Part shown: positions 18,131-27,142 of the stretch, piece after piece
How positions within the stretch are numbered: the first letter of the stretch is position 1
How the letters are laid out: each line of letters begins with the position of its first letter
DNA from: Roseovarius nanhaiticus
GTDB taxonomy: Bacteria > Pseudomonadota > Alphaproteobacteria > Rhodobacterales > Rhodobacteraceae
Assembly: GCF_900156535.1 (NCBI RefSeq)
Contig: NZ_FTNV01000002.1
Coordinates: 248,001-312,000 of the forward strand
Direction: 5' to 3'
Length of the DNA: 64,000 nucleotides
Translations under genes and position numbers: made by a program
The notes under the pieces: model-generated
The model's input: only the letters and a program-made list of their open reading frames with translations
The model's database searches: none
Told to the model about the DNA's origin: nothing

Positions 18131-19030
18131 CTAGCTGGCGTAGGGCGAGTTGAACGCCTGCCGGAAATAGGTGTGAATGAGGTCCATCTGAGGGCTGAAC
18201 GTCGCGCCCCGGCGCCAGGCCAGACCCACATCCATCGTCGGCACCTGAACGGCGGGTTGCACGGTGGCGATGCGTTTGCCCTCCAGCGACCAGGGCCGAT
18301 AGACCATATCGCTGAGGATCGTGATCCCCTGCCCGTTCGCCACCATCGAGCGGACCGCCTCGATCGACATGGTGCGCAGACGCACGCGCGGCTCACGGGT
18401 TTGGGCGCTCCAGTATTTCATGGCCGTATTCGCGGCCTCGTCGACGGTCAGCAGGATGTAATCCTCGTCCGCAATCTCGTCGAAGGTAATGTTGCGCCGC
18501 TGCGCGAACGGATGGCCGCTGGCGCACCAGACCCGCCGGGCCGAGCGCAGGAGCGTCTCGCTCTCCAGGCCCGGATTGGTGATGTTCGATGTCAGCAGGA
18601 CGGCCACGTCGAAACGGCCCGACAGCAGCCCCTCCTCGATACTGTCACGGTTCAGCTCGTGTAGCTCGATGGTCAAGTTGGGGTGCAAGCGGCGCAGACG
18701 ATCCAGATGGTAGGGTAGAAAATACCCGATCACCGTATAGCTGGCGGCCACCCGGATCGTGCCCGAAGCATCGGTGTCGCGGTGGCGGATATTCTGCGCC
18801 TCGTCAATCTTGCTGAGGATCGCATAGGCCGAGGCCAGCAGCTCGCGCCCCGCATCGGTCAGGTCCATCCCATGCCGCGTGCGGATGAACAGCGCGGCGC
18901 CCAGCGACGTCTCAAGCTCGCGGATCGCGGTCGTCACCGAGCTTTGCGAGATGGAGAGCGCCGAGGCCGCACGACTGACCTGAGCCGTCTCGGCGGTGGC
19001 GACGAAATATTTGAGCTGCCTGAAGTTCAT
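18131..19030 (-). CDS. LysR family regulator, divergent from the pxp-biotin operon
   Basis: 299 residues from ATG 19030. N-terminal winged helix (MNFRQLKYFVATAETAQVSR, ISQSSVTTAIRELE) and C-terminal substrate-binding domain. It is transcribed away from pxpA across a 122-bp gap holding a perfect palindrome with ATC-N9-GAT symmetry, the usual LysR-type layout. It therefore probably controls the 19153-27110 operon in response to its substrate. Confidence 0.85.
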   Translation of the reverse strand: MNFRQLKYFVATAETAQVSRAASALSISQSSVTTAIRELETSLGAALFIRTRHGMDLTDAGRELLASAYAILSKIDEAQNIRHRDTDASGTIRVAASYTVIGYFLPYHLDRLRRLHPNLTIELHELNRDSIEEGLLSGRFDVAVLLTSNITNPGLESETLLRSARRVWCASGHPFAQRRNITFDEIADEDYILLTVDEAANTAMKYWSAQTREPRVRLRTMSIEAVRSMVANGQGITILSDMVYRPWSLEGKRIATVQPAVQVPTMDVGLAWRRGATFSPQMDLIHTYFRQAFNSPYAS

Positions 19031-19052
19031 GCGATGCCTCGGAAAATTAACG

Positions 19053-19069
19053 TATCGGAAAATCCGATA
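19053..19069. promoter_or_regulatory. LysR-type operator palindrome TATCGGA-AAA-TCCGATA
   Basis: Perfect 7-bp inverted repeat with 3-base spacer, 23 bp upstream of the LysR start and 84 bp before pxpA. Contains the T-N11-A core expected for LysR proteins. A second inverted repeat, AATCTT-N6-AAGATT at 19116-19133, sits just before the pxpA ribosome site and could be an activation half of the same control region. Confidence 0.7.
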
Positions 19070-19152
19070 ATGCTGCTGCAATATTCCACAATTTACAAAT
19101 CCCGAGACTGGGCGCAATCTTTCACGCAAGATTACTTCCGGGGGGATGCGAA

Positions 19153-19938
19153 ATGCGCAAGATTGTGGATCTCAATTGCGACATGGGCGAAGGCTTCGGC
19201 CATTGGTCCTATGGCGATGCCCCCGACGAGGATCTGATGGCCGTCATCAGCTCGGCCAATGTGGCGACCGGCTTTCATGCCGGTGATCCCAACTCGATGA
19301 ACCGCGTCGCGGGTCTGGCCAAGGCGCATGGCGTGGGCCTCGGCGCGCATCCGGCCTATAACGATCTGCAAGGCTTCGGGCGGCGCAAGATCGACGCGGC
19401 CGATGACGAGCTGGTCAACGACATCCTTTATCAGGTCGGTGCGCTGCGCGAATTCGGGCGGCGCCACGATGTTCCGCTCCAGCACGTCAAGCCGCATGGC
19501 GCGCTCTACATGGAGGCCGCGCGCAACGAGGATCTGTCGCGCCATCTGGTCGAGACTTTGCAGGCGACCGCTCCCGATCTGATCCTCTTCTGCATGGGCG
19601 CCGCCATCACGCATGAGGTGGCCCGCCGCCATTCGCACCCCGTGGTGCGCGAATTCTACTCCGACCGCGAATACGGCGCAGACGGGATGATTGTCTTCAC
19701 CCGCAAGGGCGCCCAGATGGACCCCGAGCAGATCGCGCAGAAATGCCTGCGCGCCTGCCGCGAAGGCGTGGTCGAGACGGTGGACGGCAAGGATATCAAG
19801 GTCGAGTTCGAGTCGATCTGCTTTCACTCCGACACACCCGGCGCGCTCGAAATCGGCCGCGCCATCCGCAAGACCTTGACGGAAAACGGCATTGCCATCG
19901 CGCCCGCCGCCGATGTGCTGGCCCAAAGCAACAGCTGA
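19153..19938 (+). CDS. pxpA: PxpA-like (LamB/YcsF) hydrolase subunit
   Basis: 261 residues. LamB/YcsF family with [11 protein letters not shown] at the start, [12 protein letters not shown] near residue 40, [13 protein letters not shown] near 63, VKPHGALY near 113 and CFHSDTPGA near 225. In 5-oxoprolinase PxpABC this subunit opens 5-oxoproline to glutamate with ATP. Here it heads an operon that adds a biotin carrier and biotin carboxylase, which classical PxpABC lacks, so the true substrate may be another lactam or cyclic amide. Confidence 0.85.
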   Translation: MRKIVDLNCDMGEGFGHWSYGDAPDEDLMAVISSANVATGFHAGDPNSMNRVAGLAKAHGVGLGAHPAYNDLQGFGRRKIDAADDELVNDILYQVGALREFGRRHDVPLQHVKPHGALYMEAARNEDLSRHLVETLQATAPDLILFCMGAAITHEVARRHSHPVVREFYSDREYGADGMIVFTRKGAQMDPEQIAQKCLRACREGVVETVDGKDIKVEFESICFHSDTPGALEIGRAIRKTLTENGIAIAPAADVLAQSNS

Positions 19939-19954
19939 AACAGGAGACGACACC

Positions 19955-20188
19955 ATGTCCGACATTCAATCCCCGGTGCCCGGCACCTTCTACCACCGCC
20001 CCTCGCCCGAGGATGCGCCGTTCAAGGCCGAAGGCGACGCGGTCAAGGCGGGCGATACGATTGGCCTCGTCGAGGTGATGAAATCCTTCATCGAGGTACA
20101 GGCCGAAGCGGACGGCACTTTCGGCGGCTATTCTGCCGAGAACGAGGCGGCCGTCTCGGCAGGCGACGTTCTGGCGACCTTGAAGTAA
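19955..20188 (+). CDS. Small biotin carboxyl carrier protein
   Basis: 77 residues from ATG 19955 with AGGAG upstream. Consists only of a biotinyl domain: SPVPGTFYHRP at the start and the biotin-attachment segment LVEVMKSF, with Lys43 as the modified residue (EVMKS in place of the common EAMKM). It lacks the long N-terminal half of AccB. It ends one base before the biotin carboxylase start, so the two are expected to work together as carrier and carboxylase. Confidence 0.88.
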   Translation: MSDIQSPVPGTFYHRPSPEDAPFKAEGDAVKAGDTIGLVEVMKSFIEVQAEADGTFGGYSAENEAAVSAGDVLATLK

Positions 20189-20189
20189 T

Positions 20190-21569
20190 ATGAGCATCCA
20201 GCGCCTCTTCATTGCCAACCGGGGCGAGATCGCCGTGCGCATCGTGCGTGCCGCGCAGTCCCTCGGCATCCACACCATTCAGGCTCATTCCGAGGCGGAT
20301 GCCGAGATGATGGCCGTGCGCATGGCCGATGAGGCCGTGTGCATCGGTCCGGCGCAAGCGTCGAAATCCTATTTGAACGTCGATGCCGTAGTGAAGGCCG
20401 CCAAGGATGCGGGCGCCGACGCGGTGCATCCCGGCTACGGCTTTCTGGCCGAGAGCCCCCGCTTTGCACGCGCGGTGGCCGAGGCCGGCATGATCTTCGT
20501 CGGCCCGTCGGCGGACACGATCCAGAGCATGGGCGATAAGGTGTCAGCGCGGCAGGCCGCCGAGACGGCGGGCGTGCCGGTCGTGCCCGGATCGGACGGG
20601 CGCGTCGATGACATGGACGCCGCCGCCGAGATCGCCGAACGCATCGGCTATCCGGTGATGATCAAGGCCAGCGCGGGCGGCGGCGGGCGCGGCATCCGCA
20701 TCGCCGAGACACCCGAGGAACTGGCCAAGCTGGCGCCCCAGGCCCGGCAGGAGGCGCAAGCGGCCTTCGGCGATGGCGGCATCTATATCGAAAAGGTCAT
20801 CCGCGAGCCACGCCATATCGAGGTGCAGGTTCTGGCCGATGGCAAACGCGCGGTGCATTGCTTCGAGCGTGAATGCTCGCTCCAGCGTCGCCGCCAGAAG
20901 GTCTGGGAGGAGGCGCCCGCCTTCGCCCTGCCCGAGGCGACGCGGGCTGCCATGTGCGACAGCGCCGTCGATCTGGCCGAGGCCGTTCAATACATGGGCG
21001 CGGGGACGGTCGAGTATCTCTACGACGCGCTGGCCGACAAATACTACTTCATCGAGATGAACACCCGTATTCAGGTGGAGCACCCGGTGACCGAGATGGT
21101 CACAGGTCTCGACCTGGTCGCGCTGATGATCCGCGTCTGCGGCGGCGAGGCGCTGCCCGTCAGCCAAGACGAGATCGCGCTGAACGGCCATGCCATCGAA
21201 GTGCGGCTCAATGCCGAGGATCCGCTGAAGAAGTTCATGCCCTTTCCCGGCGTCGTGGGCGCGCTCGATCTGCCGGAATCGGACGGCATCCGCGTCGATC
21301 ATTTCCTCTACGAGGGCTATCAGATCCCGCCCTTCTACGACTCGCTCATCGGCAAGCTGATCGTGCACGCGGATACCCGCGAGGCGGCCATCGACAAGAT
21401 GGCGGGCGCGCTGGACGCGGTAAAGATCGACGGGCTCAAGACCACCATCCCGCTGCACAAGGCGCTGGCGACATCGCCCGACGTGCGCGCGGGCCGCATC
21501 CATACCCAATGGCTCGAGCCGTGGCTGGAGGCGGGCAACCTCACCCCAGAGACAGGAGGAGCATCGTGA
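20190..21569 (+). CDS. Biotin carboxylase subunit
   Basis: 459 residues, AccC-type ATP-grasp enzyme: FIANRGEIAVRIVRAA at the N-terminus, HPGYGFLAE near residue 75, MIKASAGGGGRGIR near 155, the RRQKVWEEAP segment, FIEMNTRIQVEHPVTE near 287. It carboxylates biotin on the adjacent carrier using ATP and bicarbonate. No acetyl-CoA carboxyltransferase genes are near; the neighbours are PxpB/PxpC, homologues of the carboxyltransferase half of urea carboxylase, so a dedicated amide carboxylase is inferred. Overlaps pxpB by 4 bp. Confidence 0.9.
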   Translation: MSIQRLFIANRGEIAVRIVRAAQSLGIHTIQAHSEADAEMMAVRMADEAVCIGPAQASKSYLNVDAVVKAAKDAGADAVHPGYGFLAESPRFARAVAEAGMIFVGPSADTIQSMGDKVSARQAAETAGVPVVPGSDGRVDDMDAAAEIAERIGYPVMIKASAGGGGRGIRIAETPEELAKLAPQARQEAQAAFGDGGIYIEKVIREPRHIEVQVLADGKRAVHCFERECSLQRRRQKVWEEAPAFALPEATRAAMCDSAVDLAEAVQYMGAGTVEYLYDALADKYYFIEMNTRIQVEHPVTEMVTGLDLVALMIRVCGGEALPVSQDEIALNGHAIEVRLNAEDPLKKFMPFPGVVGALDLPESDGIRVDHFLYEGYQIPPFYDSLIGKLIVHADTREAAIDKMAGALDAVKIDGLKTTIPLHKALATSPDVRAGRIHTQWLEPWLEAGNLTPETGGAS

Positions 21570-22441
21570 AGACACGGTATTCATACGGCGGCGACGAGCA
21601 TATCTTTGTCGAAATGGACGAGGAGATGTCGCTCGACGCGTTCTTCAAATCGCTCGCCATGAGCAACGCGGCGCGCGACGCCAAGATCGACGGCGTGCGC
21701 GAGATCTGCCCGGCCAACGCCTCGTTTCAGGTGCGCTATGATCCCGAGGTGATCGCGCCCGAGGACATGATGGCCAAGCTGAAAGAGCTGGAGGCCAAGG
21801 CCGAGAACGCCGAGAAGCGGCTGGAGACCCGCATCGTCGAGGTGCCGGTCTTCTACCAAGATCCCTGGACGCATGATTGCGTGATGCGCTTTCGCGAGCG
21901 GCACCAGGACCCGAGCGGCACGGATCTGGAATATGCCGCGCGCATCAATGGCTATCCTTCGGTGGAGGCGTTCATCGAGGCGCATCACTCGCAGCCCTGG
22001 TTCGTGTCGATGGTCGGGTTCGTGTCGGGCCTGCCCTTCCTCTACCAGCTGGTCGAGCGCGACAAGCAGATCGAGGTGCCGAAATACCTCAAGCCGCGCA
22101 CCGATACGCCGAAACAGACCGTGGGCTACGGCGGCTGCTTCTCCTGCGTCTATTCCGTGCGCGGCGCGGGCGGCTACCAGATGTTCGGCATCACGCCGAT
22201 GACCATCTTCGATGCCGACCAGAAGGTGAGTTACCTCAAGGATTTCATGGTCTTCTTCAAGCCCGGCGACATCGTGAAATGGAAGCCGATCGATCGCGCC
22301 GAATACGACCGTATCCTCAAGGCGGTCGAGGAGGGCACCTACACGCCGCGCATCGCGACCGTGACCTTCGATCTGGAAGAGTTCAACGCGGATATGGAAG
22401 GCACTAACGCCAAGCTGATGGAGGCTCTCAATGACGTTTGA
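21566..22441 (+). CDS. pxpB: PxpB/KipI-like carboxyltransferase subunit 1
   Basis: 291 residues from GTG 21566 (GTGA overlap with the carboxylase stop; AGGAGG before it). The middle and C-terminal part is the allophanate-hydrolase-subunit-1 domain: FVSMVGFVSGLPFLYQL, TVGYGGCFSCVYSVRGAGGY and MFGITPMTIFD. N-terminal ~90 residues form the usual cap. The same domain forms half of the carboxyltransferase site in urea carboxylase. At 291 aa it is longer than Escherichia coli PxpB (about 220). Confidence 0.85.
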   Translation: MKTRYSYGGDEHIFVEMDEEMSLDAFFKSLAMSNAARDAKIDGVREICPANASFQVRYDPEVIAPEDMMAKLKELEAKAENAEKRLETRIVEVPVFYQDPWTHDCVMRFRERHQDPSGTDLEYAARINGYPSVEAFIEAHHSQPWFVSMVGFVSGLPFLYQLVERDKQIEVPKYLKPRTDTPKQTVGYGGCFSCVYSVRGAGGYQMFGITPMTIFDADQKVSYLKDFMVFFKPGDIVKWKPIDRAEYDRILKAVEEGTYTPRIATVTFDLEEFNADMEGTNAKLMEALNDV

Positions 22442-23402
22442 AGTCATCAAACCCGGCCTTTTGACCACCATTCAGGATCTGGGGCGTCCGGGCTATTTCC
22501 ACCTCGGCATCCCCGAAGGCGGCGCGATGGACCGCGCCGCGATGCGCATCGCCAATATGCTGGTCGGCAACCCCGAGGATGCCGCCGGGCTCGAGGCGGT
22601 CTTCATGGGCCCCGAGCTGAAGTTCAACCACGATGCGCTGGTCGCCGTGGGCGGGGCCGAAATGCCCGTCTTCGTCGATGGCGAGGAGCATGGATGCTGG
22701 GAATCCTTTCCGGTCAAGGCGGGACAGACGCTGAAATTCGGCTATCTCAAGACCGGCGCGCGCATCTATATCGCCATCGCGGGCGGCATCGACACGCCCC
22801 CGGCGCTTGGCAGCCGCTCGACCTATCCCATCGGAGCGCTTGGCGGCTTCGAGGGCCGCGCGCTGGCGGCAGGCGATACGGTGCCCGTGGGCAAGCCCAG
22901 CGCCAATGCCAAGCCTCGCAAGCTGGACCAGAGCCTGCTGGCCGAGTTGCCCAAACCCGTGGAGCTGCGCGTGTTGCCCGGCCTTTACTGGCATCGCCTC
23001 ACCGAAGCGTCGCAAAAGCAGTTCTTTGCGGATGAGTGGAAGGTCGCGCCCGAGGCGGACCGCATGGGATACCGCTTTCGCGGCGGCAAGCCGATGGAGT
23101 TCGTCGAGCGCGAGCAGCCCTTTGGCGCAGGCTCGGACCCGTCGAACATCGTCGATGGCTGCTATTCCTACGGCTCGATACAGATCCCCGGTGGGACGGA
23201 GCCCATCGTGCTGCACCGCGACGCGGTGTCGGGCGGCGGCTATTTCACTGTCGGCGCGATCATATCCGCGGACATGGACCTGATCGGGCAGCTGCAGCCC
23301 AACACGCCGGTCAAGTTTGTCGAGGTCGACATGGCCGAGGCGCTGGACGCGCGCCGCGCGCGCACTGCCCGGCTCGAGAAGATCCGCAGCGCACTGACAT
23401 AA
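22431..23402 (+). CDS. pxpC: PxpC/KipA-like carboxyltransferase subunit 2
   Basis: 323 residues, allophanate-hydrolase-subunit-2 family: IKPGLLTTIQDLGRPGY, GIPEGGAMDR, IAIAGGIDTPPALGSRSTY and RMGYRFRGGKP. Partners with PxpB; its start overlaps pxpB by 11 bp. Together the two chains correspond to the carboxyltransferase domain of urea carboxylase, supporting a biotin-dependent reaction in this operon. Confidence 0.88.
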   Translation: MTFEVIKPGLLTTIQDLGRPGYFHLGIPEGGAMDRAAMRIANMLVGNPEDAAGLEAVFMGPELKFNHDALVAVGGAEMPVFVDGEEHGCWESFPVKAGQTLKFGYLKTGARIYIAIAGGIDTPPALGSRSTYPIGALGGFEGRALAAGDTVPVGKPSANAKPRKLDQSLLAELPKPVELRVLPGLYWHRLTEASQKQFFADEWKVAPEADRMGYRFRGGKPMEFVEREQPFGAGSDPSNIVDGCYSYGSIQIPGGTEPIVLHRDAVSGGGYFTVGAIISADMDLIGQLQPNTPVKFVEVDMAEALDARRARTARLEKIRSALT

Positions 23403-23421
23403 CCGCGCGCGGCACCAACGA

Positions 23422-23440
23422 GGCGGGCATGACGCCCGCC
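23422..23440 (+). terminator. Hairpin between pxpC and the binding-protein gene
   Basis: 7-bp stem GGCGGGC/GCCCGCC with a 5-base loop and no T run. It may mark partial termination or RNA processing between the enzyme genes and the transporter genes. Confidence 0.4.
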
Positions 23441-23466
23441 CGCATACCAGACGGGAGTAACGATCA

Positions 23467-24543
23467 ATGACCAATACCCTCACAAAACTCACCCTTGGCA
23501 CCGCGCTGGCCGCGCTGATGCCAGTGGCCGCCGTCGCGCAGGACGCGTGGTTCCCCTACGAGGCCGAGGAAACGACGCCCGCCTTTGCCGCCGATGGCGA
23601 GCGCGCGCCCGTCACCTACGAGGCGCTCGACAAGGCCGAAAAGGCGTGGAACATCTGCGCGGCCCTGCCCCACATGAAGGACGCCTATTGGCTGGGCGTC
23701 GATTACGGCCTCGTCGAGGAGGCGCGCCGCCTTGGCGTCAAGCTGAACGTGACCGAGGCGGGCGGCTATACCGAGCTGGCCAACCAGATCAGCCAGATCG
23801 AGGATTGCGTCGCAGGCGGCGCCGACGCCGTCATCATCGGCGCGATTTCCTTCGACGGTCTCAACTCGGTCATCTCCGAGGTCGCGGGCCAGGGCATTCC
23901 CGTGATCGACGTGATCAATGGCGTGTCGTCGCAAGACATCGCGGCCAAGGCTTTGGTGTCCTTCGAGACCATGGGCAGCGAGATCGGCAATTACCTGGCC
24001 GAGAAGCACCCCGCGGGCAGCGATGAAGTCACCGTTGGCTGGTTCCCCGGCCCGGCGGGCGCGGGCTGGGTCGAGGCCGCGAATACCGGCTTCATGCAGG
24101 CCGTCGAGGGCACCGCCGTCACCGTGCTCGAGCCGCGCTATGGCGATACCGGCAAGGAAGCGCAGCTGAAGCTGGTCGAGGACGTGCTGCAAGCCAATCC
24201 CGAGGTCGACTACATCGCGGGCACGGCCGTCACCGCCGAGGCGGCGCAAGGCCTTATTCGCGAGCGCGGGCTGATGGGCGAGACGGGCATTCTGGCCTTC
24301 TACCTGACGCCGGGCGTCTGGACGGGGATCGAGCGCGGCTTCATCACCGCGGCGCCCGCCGACTCGATGGTGATCCAGGCGCGCATGGCGGTCGATCAGG
24401 CCGTCCGCATCCTCGAAGGCAAGGATGTGATCAAGCATGTCGGCCCCAAGATCTTTGTCATCAATCAGGACAATATCGCCGAGACAGACCGCAGCGCCGT
24501 GCTGCCTCCCGAAGATTTCTCGCCCGTCTTCTCGGTCGAGTGA
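23467..24543 (+). CDS. Periplasmic binding protein, TorT/sugar-type (family PBP1)
   Basis: 358 residues with a signal peptide of about 24 residues (cleavage near AVAQ). Type 1 periplasmic fold: EKAWNICAALPHMKDAYWLG, ISQIEDCVAGGADAVIIGAI and YIAGTAVTAEAAQG, resembling TorT-like and ribose-binding proteins. First transporter gene after pxpC and followed by RbsA/RbsC-type genes, so it delivers the substrate of the upstream enzymes, inferred to be a small amide or lactam. True TorT senses trimethylamine oxide with TorS, but no such kinase is here. Confidence 0.8.
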   Translation: MTNTLTKLTLGTALAALMPVAAVAQDAWFPYEAEETTPAFAADGERAPVTYEALDKAEKAWNICAALPHMKDAYWLGVDYGLVEEARRLGVKLNVTEAGGYTELANQISQIEDCVAGGADAVIIGAISFDGLNSVISEVAGQGIPVIDVINGVSSQDIAAKALVSFETMGSEIGNYLAEKHPAGSDEVTVGWFPGPAGAGWVEAANTGFMQAVEGTAVTVLEPRYGDTGKEAQLKLVEDVLQANPEVDYIAGTAVTAEAAQGLIRERGLMGETGILAFYLTPGVWTGIERGFITAAPADSMVIQARMAVDQAVRILEGKDVIKHVGPKIFVINQDNIAETDRSAVLPPEDFSPVFSVE

Positions 24544-24550
24544 CCCTACC

Positions 24551-24577
24551 CGCCGGGCGGCCCCGCGCCGCCCGGCG
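24551..24577 (+). terminator. Attenuator-like hairpin after binding-protein gene
   Basis: Perfect 10-bp GC stem CGCCGGGCGG / CCGCCCGGCG with a 7-base loop, 8 bp after the stop codon and 27 bp before the ATPase start. Typical of hairpins that let the binding protein be made in excess of membrane subunits. Confidence 0.6.
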
Positions 24578-24603
24578 CCCCCTTTCGAAGGGCCAAACTC
24601 CCC

Positions 24604-26103
24604 ATGACCGATACGCCTCTCATCCAGACACGCGGCCTGACGCGCGCCTATCCCGGCGTGATCGCGCTTGATCATGTCGATTTCGATGTGGCGCGCGGCG
24701 AGGTCCACGTGCTCTTCGGGGAGAATGGCGCGGGCAAGTCGACGCTGATTTCCCTGCTGGCCGGGGCCAATATACCCAGCGAGGGCACGATTGAGGTCGA
24801 GGGGCGCGCGGTGCGCTTTGCCTCCGTCGCCGATGCGCAAGCCGCTGGCATCTATACCGTTTTTCAGGAATTTTCGCTGATCCCGACGATGACCGTCGCG
24901 CAGAACATGTTTCTGGGCCGCGAGCCGGGGATCGGCCCCTTTACCGACCACCGCGCGATGCGGCGCGGCGCCCAAGAGCTACTGGACCGCCTCGGCTTTG
25001 ACGTGCCGGTGGGCGAGACCGTCGCGCATCTCAGCCGCGCGCAGCAGCAAATAGTCGAGATCGCCAAGGCGTTTCACGGCCAGCCCAAATGTCTCATTCT
25101 GGACGAGCCGACAGCATCGCTCACAGACCGCGAGGTCGATCACCTCTTCGAGACGATCCTCAAGCTGCGCGACGAGGGCGTCGCGGTCATCTACATCTCG
25201 CACCGCATTCATGAATTCGAGCGGATCGCCGACCGCGTGACCGTGCTGCGCGACGGCGCCTATATCGGCACCGTGCCGATGGCCGAGACGGACGAGGCCA
25301 CGCTGGTCGAGATGATGGCGGGCCGCGCCATCCGCGACATCTATCCAGATATCCCCCACGACCCTGCCGAGACCCTGCTGGAGGTGGAAAACTTGCGCGC
25401 TTGGGGCGTGAATGGCGCCTCCCTGACCGCAAGACGCGGCGAGGTTCTGGGCATGGCGGGCCTCGTCGGCTCGGGCAAGTCGCGGCTATTCCGCGCGCTC
25501 ATGGGCATCCAGCCCATCCGTAGCGGCACAGTGCGCTGGAAAGGCGAAGATATCACCGGCGCCGCCACGCGGCACATGATTGGTGCGGGGCTCTATTACC
25601 TTTCGTCCGACCGCAAGGCCGAGGGGCTGGACCTTGCCAAGAGCGCCTGGCAGAACCTCGGAATCGACCTGATGATGGGGCGAGAGGCGAGCGCGATGAT
25701 CCGCCCCCGCGCGCTGCGCGACAGCTCGGCCCAGATTTTCGAGACGGTCGAGCTGAAGGACAGCTATCGCCCCAAGGCGGTCGCGCAGCTCTCGGGCGGG
25801 AACCAGCAGAAGGTGCTTTTCGCCAAGAGTTTCGGCCATGATGCCGACCTCTTCATCTTTGATGAGCCAACGGTGGGCGTCGACATGGGCACGCGCGCCG
25901 CGCTCTACCGGCTGACCGGCGATATCGCCGCCTCGGGCAAGGCGGTGATCGTCATCTCATCCGACCTGCCCGAAGTTCTGAACCTCGCGCACCGCGTTCT
26001 GGTGATGGCGGGCGGCCGCATCACCGCCGAGCTGACCGGGGACGCGCGCACCGAAGACAACGTGCTGCGCAACTTTTTTGACGACACTGGAGAAACCGCA
26101 TGA
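24604..26103 (+). CDS. Sugar-type ABC transporter ATPase (RbsA/MglA family)
   Basis: 499 residues with two fused nucleotide-binding domains. The first has Walker A GENGAGKST and Walker B LILDEPTAS; its signature region is LSRAQQQIVEIAKA. The second has a degenerate Walker A, GLVGSGKSR, signature LSGGNQQKV and LFIFDEPTVGVD. This asymmetry is normal in the family. Overlaps the permease start by 4 bp. Confidence 0.9.
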   Translation: MTDTPLIQTRGLTRAYPGVIALDHVDFDVARGEVHVLFGENGAGKSTLISLLAGANIPSEGTIEVEGRAVRFASVADAQAAGIYTVFQEFSLIPTMTVAQNMFLGREPGIGPFTDHRAMRRGAQELLDRLGFDVPVGETVAHLSRAQQQIVEIAKAFHGQPKCLILDEPTASLTDREVDHLFETILKLRDEGVAVIYISHRIHEFERIADRVTVLRDGAYIGTVPMAETDEATLVEMMAGRAIRDIYPDIPHDPAETLLEVENLRAWGVNGASLTARRGEVLGMAGLVGSGKSRLFRALMGIQPIRSGTVRWKGEDITGAATRHMIGAGLYYLSSDRKAEGLDLAKSAWQNLGIDLMMGREASAMIRPRALRDSSAQIFETVELKDSYRPKAVAQLSGGNQQKVLFAKSFGHDADLFIFDEPTVGVDMGTRAALYRLTGDIAASGKAVIVISSDLPEVLNLAHRVLVMAGGRITAELTGDARTEDNVLRNFFDDTGETA

Positions 26104-27110
26104 GCATGACTGACGACGATGGCCCAAAGGACAACGTCCTTAAGCGGATTTTCATCCGGGTCGGTGTCTTGCCCTTCTTCCTCGGGATCGCGCTGATTGT
26201 CTTCACGATTCTGTCGGACAAGTTCCTCACTGTCCAAAACCTCGTCAATGTGGGGCGTCAGTCAGTCTATCTGATCCTCGTGTCGCTGGGGCAGATGCTG
26301 GTGCTGATCTCTGGGGGCTTCGATCTTTCGGTGGGCACGGTGATTGCGCTCAGCTCGGTCGTGTCGGCGATGACCATGGCGGCCATGGCGCCCATGTTTC
26401 CCGAGGCAGTCTGGATCGCCATCGCCATCGGCGCGCTGGCGGGCTTTGGCGCCGCATTGATCGTGGGCGGCATCAACGGCATCGGCGTTGCGGTGTTCGA
26501 GGTGTCGCCCTTCATCATGACGCTGGGCGTGAGTTCCGTGGGCGCGGGCCTCGCCCTTTTCCTGACCGGCGGTATCCCGGTGTCGGGCCTGCCCTTCGCC
26601 TTCGGCAATGTCTTTGGCTTCGGCAGGCTTTGGGGCGTGCCGGTGCCGGTGATCGTTGCGGCCATCTGCGTTGTGCTGATGTGGGTCTTCATGGCCCGCA
26701 CCCGCGCCGGGGCGCAAATCTATGCGGTGGGCGGCAATATCAAGGCGGCGCACCTCTCGGCCATCAACACCAAGCGGACGCTGATGACCGCCTATATCCT
26801 TTGTTCGCTGATTGCGGCGCTGACCGGCCTCTTGCTGACCGCGCGCGTGGAATCCGGCGAGGCCAATCTGGGCGGTACCATCGCACTGGAATCCATAGCC
26901 GCCTGCGTCATCGCGGGCGTCAGCCTGCGCGGCGGCCTCGGCCGTGTCGAGAACGTGGTGCTGGGCGGCTTCTTCATCATCCTGGTACAGAATGGCATGA
27001 ATCTGGCGCAGGTCAGCTCATACATGCAAATGGTCCTTTTGGGCGCGCTTCTGATCCTCGCCGTGATCTTTGACCAGCTGCGGTTCCGCATGATCATGAG
27101 CGGACGTTAG
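26100..27110 (+). CDS. Sugar-type ABC transporter permease (RbsC family)
   Basis: 336 residues, highly hydrophobic with about eight to ten helices. LISGGFDLSVGTVIALSSV near residue 65 and NIKAAHLSAINTKRT near 215 are the usual RbsC-type signatures. It forms the homodimeric channel for the ATPase above. Last gene of the pxp-biotin operon. Confidence 0.88.
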   Translation: MSMTDDDGPKDNVLKRIFIRVGVLPFFLGIALIVFTILSDKFLTVQNLVNVGRQSVYLILVSLGQMLVLISGGFDLSVGTVIALSSVVSAMTMAAMAPMFPEAVWIAIAIGALAGFGAALIVGGINGIGVAVFEVSPFIMTLGVSSVGAGLALFLTGGIPVSGLPFAFGNVFGFGRLWGVPVPVIVAAICVVLMWVFMARTRAGAQIYAVGGNIKAAHLSAINTKRTLMTAYILCSLIAALTGLLLTARVESGEANLGGTIALESIAACVIAGVSLRGGLGRVENVVLGGFFIILVQNGMNLAQVSSYMQMVLLGALLILAVIFDQLRFRMIMSGR

Positions 27111-27117
27111 GCCATTA

Positions 27118-27142
27118 CCCGCCGATGCATTGCACCGGCGGG
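27118..27142 (+). terminator. Hairpin at the end of the pxp-biotin transport operon
   Basis: Stem CCCGCCG (27118-27124) / CGGCGGG (27136-27142), 7 bp after the permease stop. No T run follows, so a weak terminator. Confidence 0.45.

Noticed and set aside
24619..24660. Possible truncated Walker motif or frameshift at the start of the sugar-type ATPase
   Set aside because: Re-reading the frame shows a normal family start, and the degenerate second Walker A is standard for RbsA-type proteins.
23464..24975. 503-residue minus-strand frame
   Set aside because: Antisense to the periplasmic binding protein and ATPase of the pxp-biotin operon; composition is that of a shadow.
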